DNA of 64,000 bases. Origin: Synechococcus sp. PCC 6312. GTDB taxonomy: Bacteria > Cyanobacteriota > Cyanobacteriia > Thermosynechococcales > Thermosynechococcaceae. The DNA lies in the NCBI RefSeq assembly GCF_000316685.1, contig NC_019680.1, positions 2,773,407 through 2,837,406 of the forward strand, given 5' to 3'. Made by a program: the position numbers and the translations under genes. Under the pieces are notes generated by a model. That model did not search any database. It worked only from the letters and a program-made list of their open reading frames with translations, and was not told the origin of the DNA. Positions 39,101-53,463 of this stretch are shown here, piece by piece (position 1 is the stretch's first letter; each line of letters opens with the position of its first letter).

Positions 39101-41725
39101 TTCAATTGTTTTCCCTAGCGAGTAGGGAGTCGATTCTCAGATAGGCTATAGGCTTAATGCCTAAGTTTCCATTCAATTGTTTTCCCTAGCGAGTAGGGAG
39201 TTTATTTGCCTAGCATGGTTGCTTTGTCTTTGATAGTTTCCATTCAATTGTTTTCCCTAGCGAGTAGGGAGTTAACTATCCTTGGTGACAGTAAGGCACA
39301 TTACAAGTTTCCATTCAATTGTTTTCCCTAGCGAGTAGGGAGTTTATTAGGGTATGCATTTATGACTGTTATTTCTAGTTTCCATTCAATTGTTTTCCCT
39401 AGCGAGTAGGGAGTAAATACTAGGCTATCCTTATTTTTTGTGTGTTCAGTTTCCATTCAATTGTTTTCCCTAGCGAGTAGGGAGAGACGATCAGCAACCA
39501 GAACAACCCCCTATTTTGAGTTTCCATTCAATTGTTTTCCCTAGCGAGTAGGGAGCAATAATCCCAATGGATCGGTTTTCCATCCTTTGTATGGGTTTCC
39601 ATTCAATTGTTTTCCCTAGCGAGTAGGGAGTAAAGTGTCGAACTCTCTTTTTGTTAGACCTTGATAACCTGTTTCCATTCAATTGTTTTCCCTAGCGAGT
39701 AGGGAGAAGATGCAGTTGAATGTACTCTCTGACAGATACTACGTTTCCATTCAATTGTTTTCCCTAGCGAGTAGGGAGGCAATGACGAAGAGTACGTTCG
39801 AGTAAAAGAAGCAGTGTTTCCATTCAATTGTTTTCCCTAGCGAGTAGGGAGCGTAGAGGAGCTAGTAAACGTAAATTAAAGGATTTTGTTTCCATTCAAT
39901 TGTTTTCCCTAGCGAGTAGGGAGATAAAATTAATGCCTGATTCTCAACTGTTTCAGGTAGGTTTCCATTCAATTGTTTTCCCTAGCGAGTAGGGAGAAAT
40001 AACACATCCTGCGATGTCGTAGAAGATATTAGTTTCCATTCAATTGTTTTCCCTAGCGAGTAGGGAGCATTCGGGAACGGGCAAACGCTGTTGGAACATT
40101 TACGTTTCCATTCAATTGTTTTCCCTAGCGAGTAGGGAGGTTACACTGCAATCAGTACCCACTTGCCACCCTAAGGTTTCCATTCAATTGTTTTCCCTAG
40201 CGAGTAGGGAGTGGGTAACGGTGGGATTCCCTTTCTCAATCTCGTTCAGGTTTCCATTCAATTGTTTTCCCTAGCGAGTAGGGAGTGGCAGCAAAACTCG
40301 CAGCTTCATCTGCCGATTTACGTTTCCATTCAATTGTTTTCCCTAGCGAGTAGGGAGCAAGCACCTAAAAATACTTACCCATTGAAAGTCGCGTTTCCAT
40401 TCAATTGTTTTCCCTAGCGAGTAGGGAGTTATAAGGAGAATGATTATAAATTCGTCTCTAGTAAGTTTCCATTCAATTGTTTTCCCTAGCGAGTAGGGAG
40501 CTAACACGATTGAGGCTGAAGTTATCGTAGGCCGTGTTTCCATTCAATTGTTTTCCCTAGCGAGTAGGGAGTTTCTACTATGATTCCCATGGCACTGGTT
40601 ATTTTGTGTTTCCATTCAATTGTTTTCCCTAGCGAGTAGGGAGTTGAATTTGATTTCCATTCTTCCATTAACAACACCTGTTTCCATTCAATTGTTTTCC
40701 CTAGCGAGTAGGGAGAAATCTGTATGAAACCTTTGAAGCGGGCGATAGCGAGTTTCCATTCAATTGTTTTCCCTAGCGAGTAGGGAGACGAGATGGTTTA
40801 AGCCTTTCATACGCCTTCAACAGTGTTTCCATTCAATTGTTTTCCCTAGCGAGTAGGGAGAGATACTCGCAGGGCTGCTAAAGCCCTTAAAAGAAACGCA
40901 GTTTCCATTCAATTGTTTTCCCTAGCGAGTAGGGAGTTATATCCGTGTTCTGAAGTGTTTGTTTGGAGGTCAGTTTCCATTCAATTGTTTTCCCTAGCGA
41001 GTAGGGAGTTAGATTCGCATCCGTCTTGTTGATATGAATAGACGTTTCCATTCAATTGTTTTCCCTAGCGAGTAGGGAGTTGACCTGGACTACTTTCCCT
41101 GTACCCTTCTGTACGTTTCCATTCAATTGTTTTCCCTAGCGAGTAGGGAGGCACTTACGTTGTACGAAGCATTGCGTACCTATAAAGTTTCCATTCAATT
41201 GTTTTCCCTAGCGAGTAGGGAGAAGAAGCAGGAAATCCCCTTAGACATCAAGACGTAGTTTCCATTCAATTGTTTTCCCTAGCGAGTAGGGAGAAAAACA
41301 TCAATCTGTTTAATGCCATCGGTTCTAAGTTTCCATTCAATTGTTTTCCCTAGCGAGTAGGGAGAACTGCAAGATCATTGTAAATCTCTTCCCGATATTG
41401 GGTTTCCATTCAATTGTTTTCCCTAGCGAGTAGGGAGGCGTCAGTAAATCTAATAATCTTGCGTTGTTTTCGTGTTTCCATTCAATTGTTTTCCCTAGCG
41501 AGTAGGGAGTCTTCGTCCTCACTGTTAAATCCCTTTTCTATTTTGTTTCCATTCAATTGTTTTCCCTAGCGAGTAGGGAGTTCTAGTGAGTAATCGTCAG
41601 CGCAGTCTTTTAGTCTAGTTTCCATTCAATTGTTTTCCCTAGCGAGTAGGGAGATTAATCGAATTAACGGCGGATACGGCTGAGGTTACGTTTCCATTCA
41701 ATTGTTTTCCCTAGCGAGTAGGGAG
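36131..41725 (-). CRISPR. CRISPR array, 78 repeats of 36 bp and 77 spacers
   Basis: The 36-bp repeat reads GTTTCCATTC... to ...GTAGGGAG on the plus strand. I counted 78 starts from 36,131 to 41,690 with a mean period of 72.2 bp, so spacers average about 36 bp; all repeats read as identical. On the minus strand the repeat ends in ATTGAATGGAAAC, the usual 3' end in cyanobacterial type III and I arrays, so transcription should run from the cas side (41,725) downward, leaving an 8-nt ATGGAAAC handle. The repeat contains CCCTA-CTCGC-TAGGG, able to form a 5-bp stem. Newest spacers are expected near 41,690. Confidence 0.98.
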
Positions 41726-41912
41726 TCCTTCTATTAAAACCTATGTAGAGAGCAGTGTCTAGGTACAAGTTGCGAGGCAAAACTGGGGAGAATATTCTTG
41801 TTGCATAACATTGGTGTGAGATATGGTCGAAATCCTTGTCTGCATAGGGCATCGAGGCTGAGAACGAGAAGATGGAGTTTTCCATGATTGACAGCAAGCC
41901 TCGATAAATATC
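41726..41912 (-). promoter_or_regulatory. Probable CRISPR leader
   Basis: A 187-bp non-coding stretch between cas2 and the repeat at the cas-proximal end. Given the repeat orientation this is where the promoter and integration signals should be. No specific motif was identified. Confidence 0.6.
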
Positions 41913-42191
41913 TTAGATAATCGTTGAAGTGGCCTGGTTAATAACTGGTGATCCCCCCCAAACTTCTATAGTTTCTAGTGTGTGTTTAGACAATGGATAA
42001 AACCTCAAATGATCTTCATTAACGTTAACTCTTTTGAGTAATCGTCTTTTGAGTTCGCAATATTTTTTATTACTTAAAATACATTCAAATACACTGTATT
42101 GGACTCTGGTTCCATAGCCCTCAAGTAAGTCAGATACTTTTTTGCGCCTCTTATTACACGGAATGTCATAGGCAATAATATAAAGCAACAT
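41913..42191 (-). CDS. cas2: CRISPR-associated endonuclease Cas2
   Basis: 92 residues with the ferredoxin-like Cas2 pattern: MLLYIIAYDIPCNKRRKKV, where the Asp after YIIAY is the metal ligand, then GYGTRVQYSVFEC and LRFYPLS. Cas2 forms the integrase scaffold with Cas1 in spacer acquisition. It is the last gene of the cas run, next to the array leader, and follows cas1 by 7 bp. Confidence 0.95.
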   Translation of the reverse strand: MLLYIIAYDIPCNKRRKKVSDLLEGYGTRVQYSVFECILSNKKYCELKRRLLKRVNVNEDHLRFYPLSKHTLETIEVWGGSPVINQATSTII

Positions 42192-42198
42192 TGGTCAA

Positions 42199-43182
42199 TT
42201 AGCGAATTAGATAGGGTTGATATTTACGACTTGGAGCATATGCAAATTCCCGAAATCGCTTAACTTGTTGCATTAAGGAGTCCCATCGGAGTTGATGGTC
42301 TGGGCCGATTGCTTCTTCCATACGATTTAAGAATGCTTGCAAGTATTTTTTACGTCCTGAGTCATTTATATAGCAACCACCATTGATAAATTCAAAGTCT
42401 TGATCTGCGTCAATCATATTGCGATTGATCATATAGATAACTAATGAATCTACTATGGCAGTTCTAAACTCTTCGATTAAATCAGAAGCTAAGGCCGCAT
42501 GTCGTTCACTGGCCTGATGTAAACAGGCTTGATACGGATCAAGATCATTAAGTTCAATCAGGCTTAAGAGATGGTTCCAAAGTACTTGGTAGCCAAAACT
42601 CAGCATAGCGTTAATCGGATTTCCTGGGGGACGGCGTGTGCGAGCAATGAAGATGAAATTTGGATTTTGGATGCAGTTTCCAAATGTGGCAAAGTAGATG
42701 GCAGCACCAGCACCTTCAGTCCCGAGTAGTCGCTCAATAGTGTCTGTTTGGGGGACTTTAGTGATTAAGTAGCCGAGTTGCTGAATTGCCATTTCCAAAT
42801 TGGTTGATGGATGTGAACGGTGATGCCGCATTAAGAAGACTCGACTGTTTTTTAGCTTGGCGGTCACAATGGCCTGGGCTGCTAAAAGCCGATCCACTGG
42901 GGTCAGGAGTTGTTGATAGCGGCTCAGTTGTCGATAGCCTCGCTGAATTGGCAAAACTCTGCCGTAGCAGTAGCCCATGCGTGAAAGATAAAGGATCGGA
43001 ATTTCTTGGGCTAGGCAAGCACGAATCAACTGGGTTGTGACCTGGGATTTACCAAAAATTAAAATCTGTTCAACTAGGGGGAGTTGGACCTGATTAAGGG
43101 TTGTTTTACCCTTTTTAATCAGTATTTGCTCTTGAGACAGGCAAAGATAGCACCCTTGCTGCGATACATAAAGCGATTTCAT
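42199..43182 (-). CDS. cas1: CRISPR-associated integrase Cas1
   Basis: 327 residues from the ATG at 43182 (a TTG five codons upstream is possible). Landmarks: MKSLYVSQQGCYLCLSQEQI, the FGKSQVTTQLIRACLAQEI segment, LGTEGAGAAIYF with the conserved Glu of the metal site, and a C-terminal half with DPYQACLH and the conserved His/Asp region. Cas1 catalyses insertion of new spacers. No reverse transcriptase is fused to it. Confidence 0.95.
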   Translation of the reverse strand: MKSLYVSQQGCYLCLSQEQILIKKGKTTLNQVQLPLVEQILIFGKSQVTTQLIRACLAQEIPILYLSRMGYCYGRVLPIQRGYRQLSRYQQLLTPVDRLLAAQAIVTAKLKNSRVFLMRHHRSHPSTNLEMAIQQLGYLITKVPQTDTIERLLGTEGAGAAIYFATFGNCIQNPNFIFIARTRRPPGNPINAMLSFGYQVLWNHLLSLIELNDLDPYQACLHQASERHAALASDLIEEFRTAIVDSLVIYMINRNMIDADQDFEFINGGCYINDSGRKKYLQAFLNRMEEAIGPDHQLRWDSLMQQVKRFREFAYAPSRKYQPYLIR

Positions 43183-43210
43183 AGGTATATCTCGCAATGG
43201 GACTGTGTAG

Positions 43211-43486
43211 TTAGCGGTCTAAGTCACTAGATTGGGAGCGTTTCTGAATTTTGGACTCATGGGGATTGTTGACTAATTCTGCCCGTATCGAGTCTTTTTG
43301 GAGATAATATATGACGCGATCACTAATGGTGGCGGTTAAATAGCTGGCTAGAGTGACTAAGACAGTATTGATGATGACCGCTGCTAATCCTAAGGGGGCG
43401 ATTAATAAAATGATGAGGGTTAAGCTGCCGTTGACCGTGGCCTGGGTTAGATTGCGAATTTGGATGGCACGATGAGAGATATACAT
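43211..43486 (-). CDS. Small CRISPR-associated membrane protein, Csx18-like
   Basis: 91 residues: a short polar N-terminus (MYISHRAIQIRNLTQATVNG), one long or two close hydrophobic segments (about residues 20-55, LTLIILLIAPLGLAAVIINT), then a charged tail. This pattern and its place beside cas1 fit Csx18, a small membrane protein of cyanobacterial CRISPR loci with no known function. Membrane location suggests coupling of the type III response to the envelope, but that is inference. Confidence 0.65.
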   Translation of the reverse strand: MYISHRAIQIRNLTQATVNGSLTLIILLIAPLGLAAVIINTVLVTLASYLTATISDRVIYYLQKDSIRAELVNNPHESKIQKRSQSSDLDR

Positions 43487-43608
43487 GGTTGCAAAACCTG
43501 AGTTGGAAGGAGATGTGTTCCAAGATATCCAGGCCTGCTAGCGTAGACTACTTTTTGGTGCGATTGACAAAGATTTCCAGTAGAAGGATTTAAATTCAGA
43601 TAGCTTTT

Positions 43609-45141
43609 TTAACTTTCGAGTTGCTCCAGCCCCCAGTGATAGAGGTCTTCGAGAAGAGTATTGTCTGGAGGCTCCAATTTTTCAGGACAGAAATGTTCAA
43701 TGAATGATATGAGTCTCTCAGCTAGTTGCATATCTTTAGAAGATTCACATTGCTCAGTAACAATCGAGGTTAATTCATCTATTGAGACAGATTGATTACT
43801 ATGTACAACTGCATTTCGTTTTTCATTCATCCATTTTAAAATCTGAATGCTTGGGGACTGGTCTTGCAAGCCCATTAACGCTTGCCAGCCCATCCGCAAT
43901 TCACCAAAAGTGGCTTTATAGTTCTTGGATGAGATATGTTTTTTATTCTCTGCAATAACAATATATCCATTTTTTATCCATTTTTCTCTTTTAAATCTCC
44001 AAAATAACAATCGTTCCAAAATTTGAAAGAACTGCATAAATGCTGCTGTGTAATTTTCACGTTGGAAATTTAAAGAAATAAACAATCTTAACTCCCAAAG
44101 AATAGTAAATTTACTCTCTGGTGTTTGTCTTTCTTCTGGCTTATTTATAATCTGAATTTTTTGTAACCACTGATTGCGTTGAGTCTTAGTTATTCCGGTA
44201 ACTTGGGGGTGTTTATTCAGAAATTCAGAGAAATTATTAAGAGCTTTTCCTAACTCCCAGTTACTCGCCAGAGTTAGGTACTCTGCCAAAGCATAAACGA
44301 CAGGATAACGATCCGTATGGGCTGCCAGCCAAACCTTAGCTTCTGCAAAATCACCCCGTTTCCATGCCGAAAGAATTCGTTCACGCTCGACTGGCCAAAA
44401 GTATTCTCCTAGGCTCATCAGGCTGTAATGACTCGCAGGGGAAGCACTGCTATGACCCTCTGAAACCACAGGATATGCTTCTTCTGGCTCTTGAGGGATC
44501 ACGTGTTCAACAACACATTTACGCATTAAGGCTGCGGCACAGATTTCTAAGCTATTGGCAATTTTAGGAATTGACCCCTTAGTCTGAATTTGAAGAATGT
44601 GCGGTTCATCATTCGTACTTGCTTCAACTAAAATATCGTTGACCAAAAACTCCATCAGTTGCTTCTGAATTTGTTCAATGTTATCGGCATCAAGGAGTGG
44701 ATTCCAGGTTTTAACAATCAGGTCGGGGTAGGATTGTCGGATTTTTGCAGCCATTAACTCTGCCAGCCATAACGTATCTGAGCGGCGAAATCTCCAGGAA
44801 ACTGTATCGGGCTGGTTTGTCCCCCAGAGGATTACTCGATCCAGACCATTCTTAACTTCTTGAGATAAGATCACACCATCCATCAATAGCTCAACCGGAC
44901 TAAAATCCTTTGAGACTTCAGCAAGGTGGTAAATTAACTCTCCCAGATGGCAGGATGCCCAGCGAAGCTCATTATTTGGGGCATCACTATGAAACCCTCG
45001 TTCTTGTCCAAATTCAGCATAGAGTTCATCAATATGGTGTGGATGCCCTCGATCTCCATCAGCTCCTAAGGAGCGAACAATACCATTGCTACACTGCCAG
45101 CCAACTTGTCGTGTACCAACGGTAATCATCAAGGTTTTCAT
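43609..45141 (-). CDS. CARF-HEPN ribonuclease, Csm6/Csx1-like
   Basis: 510 residues. The N-terminus [17 protein letters not shown] is a Rossmann-type strand-loop as in CARF domains that sense cyclic oligoadenylate; a second related segment ([11 protein letters not shown]) follows. The C-terminal 170 residues are helical and contain EKRNAVVHS, an R-x4-H HEPN active site at about Arg442 and His447. Such proteins are switched on by cOA made by Cas10 and degrade RNA non-specifically. The gene lies between the membrane-protein gene and the toxin-antitoxin pair on the cas strand. The precise subfamily is not certain. Confidence 0.75.
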
Positions 45142-45157
45142 ATTTCAATCCTTTGGG

Positions 45158-45538
45158 TTAGTACTCTTTAATGATAAATTGAGCTTCAGACAGACCTTGC
45201 TGATTTTGCCTTAAGACTCGAATGAAGCGTCCCTGCAAGGACTCTTGTGAAATTAAGTATTGATGGAGTACGAAAACTTGCTTTAATCGTTCACGATCTT
45301 CTTTTAAAACGATGATTCCAGCATGGCTGAAACCACTGCGGTGTAATTTCAAGAAATCATCTCGGTTATGGGTGATTACACTACGCTGTTGCTCAGTTGC
45401 TAGGGATAAGACCTGCTCATCAGGGACTTTTTGATTGGCATTACCAGCTTCGTAGGAGGTCAACACATCATATCCTAAGTGCCGTAACTCTTTCACGATA
45501 ATAGAGGATAGATTTTCATTGACATAGAAGCTAAACAT
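45158..45538 (-). CDS. DUF5615 PIN-like toxin
   Basis: From the ATG at 45538, which overlaps the antitoxin stop, the product is 126 residues: FYVNENLSSIIVKELRHLGY, then YEAGNANQKVPDEQVL, then VITHNRDDFLKLH and HAGIIVLK. These are the acidic and motif positions of DUF5615 PIN-like proteins, usually the RNase half of a pair with DUF433. It sits within the cas gene run, so it may stabilise the locus. Confidence 0.85.
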   Translation of the reverse strand: MFSFYVNENLSSIIVKELRHLGYDVLTSYEAGNANQKVPDEQVLSLATEQQRSVITHNRDDFLKLHRSGFSHAGIIVLKEDRERLKQVFVLHQYLISQESLQGRFIRVLRQNQQGLSEAQFIIKEY

Positions 45539-45863
45539 CCCAATCCTTCTCCTGGGCATGGGACAGAATTAGGGTGTCAATTTCCTCTAGATGAGTTTGA
45601 TAATATTTACGACAAATTAATAAGTCAAGACCTGTTAATCCTTCAAAGTCAATTAAGAGTTCTTGATCATTGGCTCCCTGTTGAATCAAAGAAACGATTG
45701 TCCAGACTGGAATGCGTGTGTCTCGAATACAGGCATAGCCACCACAAACTCCAGGGGTTTTCTGAATTGTTTTGGAAACTAAGGTGTTTTGAAACAGATC
45801 ATAGTCATCTTTAGGTAAGGCTATGATTGCATCGGTGAGTGATTCAACTAGTTTTGAGTTCAT
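45531..45863 (-). CDS. DUF433 antitoxin
   Basis: 110 residues with the DUF433 signature GVCGGYACIRDTRIPVWTIV, then IDFEGLTGLDLLICRKYY, a winged-helix-like DNA-binding domain. It precedes and overlaps the DUF5615 gene by 8 bp, the standard order for this type II toxin-antitoxin pair. Confidence 0.85.
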   Translation of the reverse strand: MNSKLVESLTDAIIALPKDDYDLFQNTLVSKTIQKTPGVCGGYACIRDTRIPVWTIVSLIQQGANDQELLIDFEGLTGLDLLICRKYYQTHLEEIDTLILSHAQEKDWDV

Positions 45864-45887
45864 AGGGTTCTCTCAAGGCCTGGGATA

Positions 45888-47924
45888 TTAAGTAAAAGGA
45901 AAGATTTGAAAGCAGGCCTCGGCATTAGTATTAAGTTCTTCAATAAATCGAGAACGTGGGGCTTCGGTGGCTCCAAATACTGTCACAATCTGATAGTGTT
46001 CTAAATCCGCAATCCAAACGGGAGAAGGTTTAACACCCCCAGGCCCTCCAACCTGTCCACATAAGTTTCCGTCATAATAGTTCCCTTGCTTAAATCGTGG
46101 ATGATGAAGTTGTGCTAAGGCATAGGGCTTACCATAATCCTCTCTACCTGAACACACTAAAATTCGGCAATGTGCATCAATCGCCTCTTTCCATTGATTA
46201 TTGCGAACTACACCATTTGGTCTTAGATTGCGGGGATTGATGTTGGCCTGGGTGAATTGCGATAGGGCCTGGTAGAACTGATCTAAGTGTTGGCGAAATC
46301 GACTGTGCATTGCTTGAGGAGTTTTAGGCAATTCCCAAAAATTATCATTTCTTTCAGGTTTTAGAGTTGCTCCCCGCCACCAAGGTGGTTTAGGATTATT
46401 TCGATTTTGACGAGAATAGCATGGTCGCCTTGCCCCTTGACCAATCCCGCCAAGGTGAAACATCAGCCAAGTAAGGGATTTTGATAGTTTAGCTAGGTTT
46501 TCTCCTTTTTGTGCCGAGACTTCTGTTGAGTAATCCAAAACTAAAGTTCCTAATTGTTTGCCACAGGCCTCTTGTCGCCCTTGTTGATTAGGCCTGGGTT
46601 TCATTTGGACAAGTTGATCATTCTCAATCCGTACTATAAGATAGCCTCGTTTGGGTTTTGGTTTAATGTTTATGTCTCCAAAGATTTCAGCTTCTAATTC
46701 CTTTACTGTATTGACTGGCATAACACCCAAGGTAAAAGCCCGAAACCAGTAGCGCAACATAGACTTAAAGGCCACAGAGCGAACTTCAGCCTGAGAAGCT
46801 GTATTTGGAACTAATTCTCCTTTATTATTTCGTTTTAGTTTTCCATCTCGTTCAATCTTAAAGGGTTGTTGAAGATCAATTTTTTGTTGACTATGAATCA
46901 GTTGACCTTCGAGAGTAAAGTCTACTCGGAAAAAACCTGGCGGAACCTTGTTATTCGTACTGAGAACTCCATAGCCTGTATTCACCTGAGAACCAATGCC
47001 TGCTGCAAGTCCCTGAATGAGCCACTTTTTGACTTGATTAAAGGTTTGTACGTCACAGGCCCCGGTTTGTTTAATTCCAATCAAAAACTTGGATTTCTTG
47101 AGTGAAAAGAAGGGATTTGGATTTGGTGAATAGCCTGGTAAATTATTGCCATCACCCCAATTCCAAATGTTGTTGGCCATATCTACTTCCAGGCCAGCCG
47201 TTTTAGAACTAGGCATCGGATAGGCATCAAGAAAAATGACTTTACCAGCTTTATTAGCGTTATCTTTTGCGTCTAGGGAACCAAAGTAGGGGGCAATCCG
47301 TTTTTCGGCTTCTCTCCAATCCGTAATGTTCTCCCGTTCCATAATCTCTCGGATGGCCTGGGTTCGAGCCACACCGCGCAACGTACTAGAGGGAATATAG
47401 GGCATTCCTAGAGCATCAAAGGCGGGTAACAAAATACTCTCTGGCCCCCGATGCCCACCCACACGAATTCGCCAAGAACTGGTGACTTCAAAACAATTGG
47501 CCTGGCCTGCAATCAATTGAGTTCGGTCATGAAGTTTTTCAAGACGTTTGTGATAATCCTGCCCCATTGCCATCTGCATGATTTGGACTTTCGTATTTGG
47601 ATCAGTGGAGTCTTTACCATCTTTATTTGGGTTTCGATTAACTTCCCTCATCCATCGGAGGTACTCGACAAAACTTGCAGTTGAATCAGGATCAGGCTGT
47701 GGATCAAGTGGATGTTCTAACCAAGGTGATGGGATTGGCTCATTATTACCGCCGGGATGATTACGGTTTGGCCCGCCTTGGCCTGGATTACGGGGCGGAT
47801 TTCCAGCTCGGCCTCCCCCAGATGCTTGGGGCTGAGGGCGTTGAGTGGCTGCGTAGTTGTTGCGTTGTAGGGCTTGAGGCTTGGACTGACTCTGGCCTGG
47901 GCGTTTGGGACGTTCAAAAACCAT
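45888..47924 (-). CDS. Type III-B RAMP fusion, Cmr6-Cmr1
   Basis: 678 residues. Residues 1-70 are Gln/Pro/Gly-rich and probably disordered. About 130-345 match Cmr6: PSSTLRGVARTQAI, FGSLDA, KVIFLDAYP, LEVDMANNIW and AAGIGSQVNTGYG. About 355-678 match Cmr1: RSVAFKSMLRYWFRAF, ELEAEIFGD, then LMFHLGGIGQGARRPCYSR. No separate cmr1 or cmr6 is present, so one polypeptide appears to supply both ends of the Cmr complex: Cmr6 and Cmr1 cap the Cmr4 filament at the target 5' end. Stop-to-start spacing to cmr5 is 3 bp. Confidence 0.8.
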   Translation of the reverse strand: MVFERPKRPGQSQSKPQALQRNNYAATQRPQPQASGGGRAGNPPRNPGQGGPNRNHPGGNNEPIPSPWLEHPLDPQPDPDSTASFVEYLRWMREVNRNPNKDGKDSTDPNTKVQIMQMAMGQDYHKRLEKLHDRTQLIAGQANCFEVTSSWRIRVGGHRGPESILLPAFDALGMPYIPSSTLRGVARTQAIREIMERENITDWREAEKRIAPYFGSLDAKDNANKAGKVIFLDAYPMPSSKTAGLEVDMANNIWNWGDGNNLPGYSPNPNPFFSLKKSKFLIGIKQTGACDVQTFNQVKKWLIQGLAAGIGSQVNTGYGVLSTNNKVPPGFFRVDFTLEGQLIHSQQKIDLQQPFKIERDGKLKRNNKGELVPNTASQAEVRSVAFKSMLRYWFRAFTLGVMPVNTVKELEAEIFGDINIKPKPKRGYLIVRIENDQLVQMKPRPNQQGRQEACGKQLGTLVLDYSTEVSAQKGENLAKLSKSLTWLMFHLGGIGQGARRPCYSRQNRNNPKPPWWRGATLKPERNDNFWELPKTPQAMHSRFRQHLDQFYQALSQFTQANINPRNLRPNGVVRNNQWKEAIDAHCRILVCSGREDYGKPYALAQLHHPRFKQGNYYDGNLCGQVGGPGGVKPSPVWIADLEHYQIVTVFGATEAPRSRFIEELNTNAEACFQIFPFT

Positions 47925-47927
47925 GAA

Positions 47928-48332
47928 TCATTCCTCCCCTGAAACATCGTGGTAAATTGCGGTGGCCCAAAAACTGAATTCCTGGGCAACTTTTAAGCCT
48001 AAGCCTGTTATACCCAAGTAGTCCTCAGGCTCAAGTTCAGTTAGTGTTTTTAAGCCGTTTTCACTAGCAATATCTTTGTTTGGGACTGCCCATAATTCTT
48101 GGATAGTTTCAAAAAAGGCGATAACGACATCTTTTTTTCCTTTCTGGTCTTTGAGTGCTTTTTCCTCGGCTTTCAGGCGCAGAAGTCCCCAGGTTGCGAT
48201 GTAGGTATAGAGTTGCACGGCTTGTCCTTTTTGTTGCTTTACAACGGGGTCTTCTTTGCCAAGGTTTCCCCGCAACTGCGTCAGTTTTTGGTAAACCGGT
48301 TGGGCTATAGCTCTGGGGTCAAAGATTTCCAT
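47928..48332 (-). CDS. cmr5: Type III-B small subunit Cmr5
   Basis: 134 residues, mainly helical: YQKLTQLRGNLGKEDPVVKQ, then GQAVQLYTYIATWGLLRL and a long C-terminal helix. This fits Cmr5, which forms the inner helical stack of the complex along Cmr4. It lies between cmr4 and the Cmr6-Cmr1 fusion gene. Confidence 0.85.
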   Translation of the reverse strand: MEIFDPRAIAQPVYQKLTQLRGNLGKEDPVVKQQKGQAVQLYTYIATWGLLRLKAEEKALKDQKGKKDVVIAFFETIQELWAVPNKDIASENGLKTLTELEPEDYLGITGLGLKVAQEFSFWATAIYHDVSGEE

Positions 48333-48395
48333 AGATTTCCTCTATTTACGTTGATGTTGAGTGTCTTGATGATGGGAAATAATCCTCAACTAGTC

Positions 48396-49199
48396 CTAAG
48401 TTGCCAACCAGGCCTGGACAAAGCCTCGTCCTAAACTTTCCTGCCCGCCGATTTGTAAAAGAGAATGCTCTCGAAGAATACCTTCAAAAACACGGGTTGT
48501 ATCTTGCTGTTGCTTGGCCTGGGCGGTTACTCCCCAAGGAAAGTACATGAGGGTGTCAGGTGGAATTGCTTCTTCATAGCGAAAACTACCACTACTGACT
48601 GATTTATGCTCATCTAGTTTAATTTTTACTTGTCGCCATAAACTCATTTGGATCAGTGTTGCACAATGTTTATCGGGCAGAACAATAACGCGCTTGATGT
48701 CGCTCTTATCAGAAATAGGGATAAATTTTTGCCACTCATCCCAGGCCTGGAGCTGGTCGGGTTTGAGAATGGCATCTTTGAGATAAACTGGCTTGCCTGT
48801 TGCTAATATTGGATGAACGAAGCACCTAACAGAAACATCAGGAATAGAACAATCTACTTTGCTTAATCGGGCCCAGCGTTTCAAAAGCAGTGGTGAACTA
48901 ATCCAGATCACCCCATGGCTCAGGGACGGAACGGGCAACCATAAAATTGAGCCATCTCCAATCCAGATCGCACCCTGTTCTAGCGACCCAGCACTAATTT
49001 CGTTACCAAATAAACGGTATTGTTCGGCCTGGTCATCCGACAAACTAGCTCGCAACCGGCCACGAATAGAGCTAGAGGGAATGTAGGGTAGTTCGGTGTG
49101 TGACTCACGCGCAATTCCCAAGAGATTGCCTTCCTGAGTTGTGCCACCTGTATGGAGAGGGGAGAGGAGATAAAGATAGACAAGATGCATCGGGTTCAT
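48396..49199 (-). CDS. cmr4: Type III-B backbone subunit Cmr4
   Basis: 267 residues with the RAMP pattern MHLVYLYLLSPLHTGG, then LPYIPSSSIRGRLRASL, and a Gly-rich end GGQESLGRGFVQAW. Cmr4 forms the filament that measures and cuts target RNA. In the loop where active Cmr4 carries the catalytic Asp (xxDxPIxRE), this protein reads GNLLGIARES, so the Asp seems to be missing; my alignment is by eye. The start overlaps the cmr3 region closely (3 bp apart). Confidence 0.85.
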   Translation of the reverse strand: MNPMHLVYLYLLSPLHTGGTTQEGNLLGIARESHTELPYIPSSSIRGRLRASLSDDQAEQYRLFGNEISAGSLEQGAIWIGDGSILWLPVPSLSHGVIWISSPLLLKRWARLSKVDCSIPDVSVRCFVHPILATGKPVYLKDAILKPDQLQAWDEWQKFIPISDKSDIKRVIVLPDKHCATLIQMSLWRQVKIKLDEHKSVSSGSFRYEEAIPPDTLMYFPWGVTAQAKQQQDTTRVFEGILREHSLLQIGGQESLGRGFVQAWLAT

Positions 49200-49201
49200 A
49201 G

Positions 49202-53463
<4,262 letters not shown>

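Noticed and set aside
37303..41897. Several short open frames across the CRISPR array on both strands
   Set aside because: They are periodic translations of the repeat (LFSLASRE, PYSLGKTIEWK) with spacer sequence between; no start signals.
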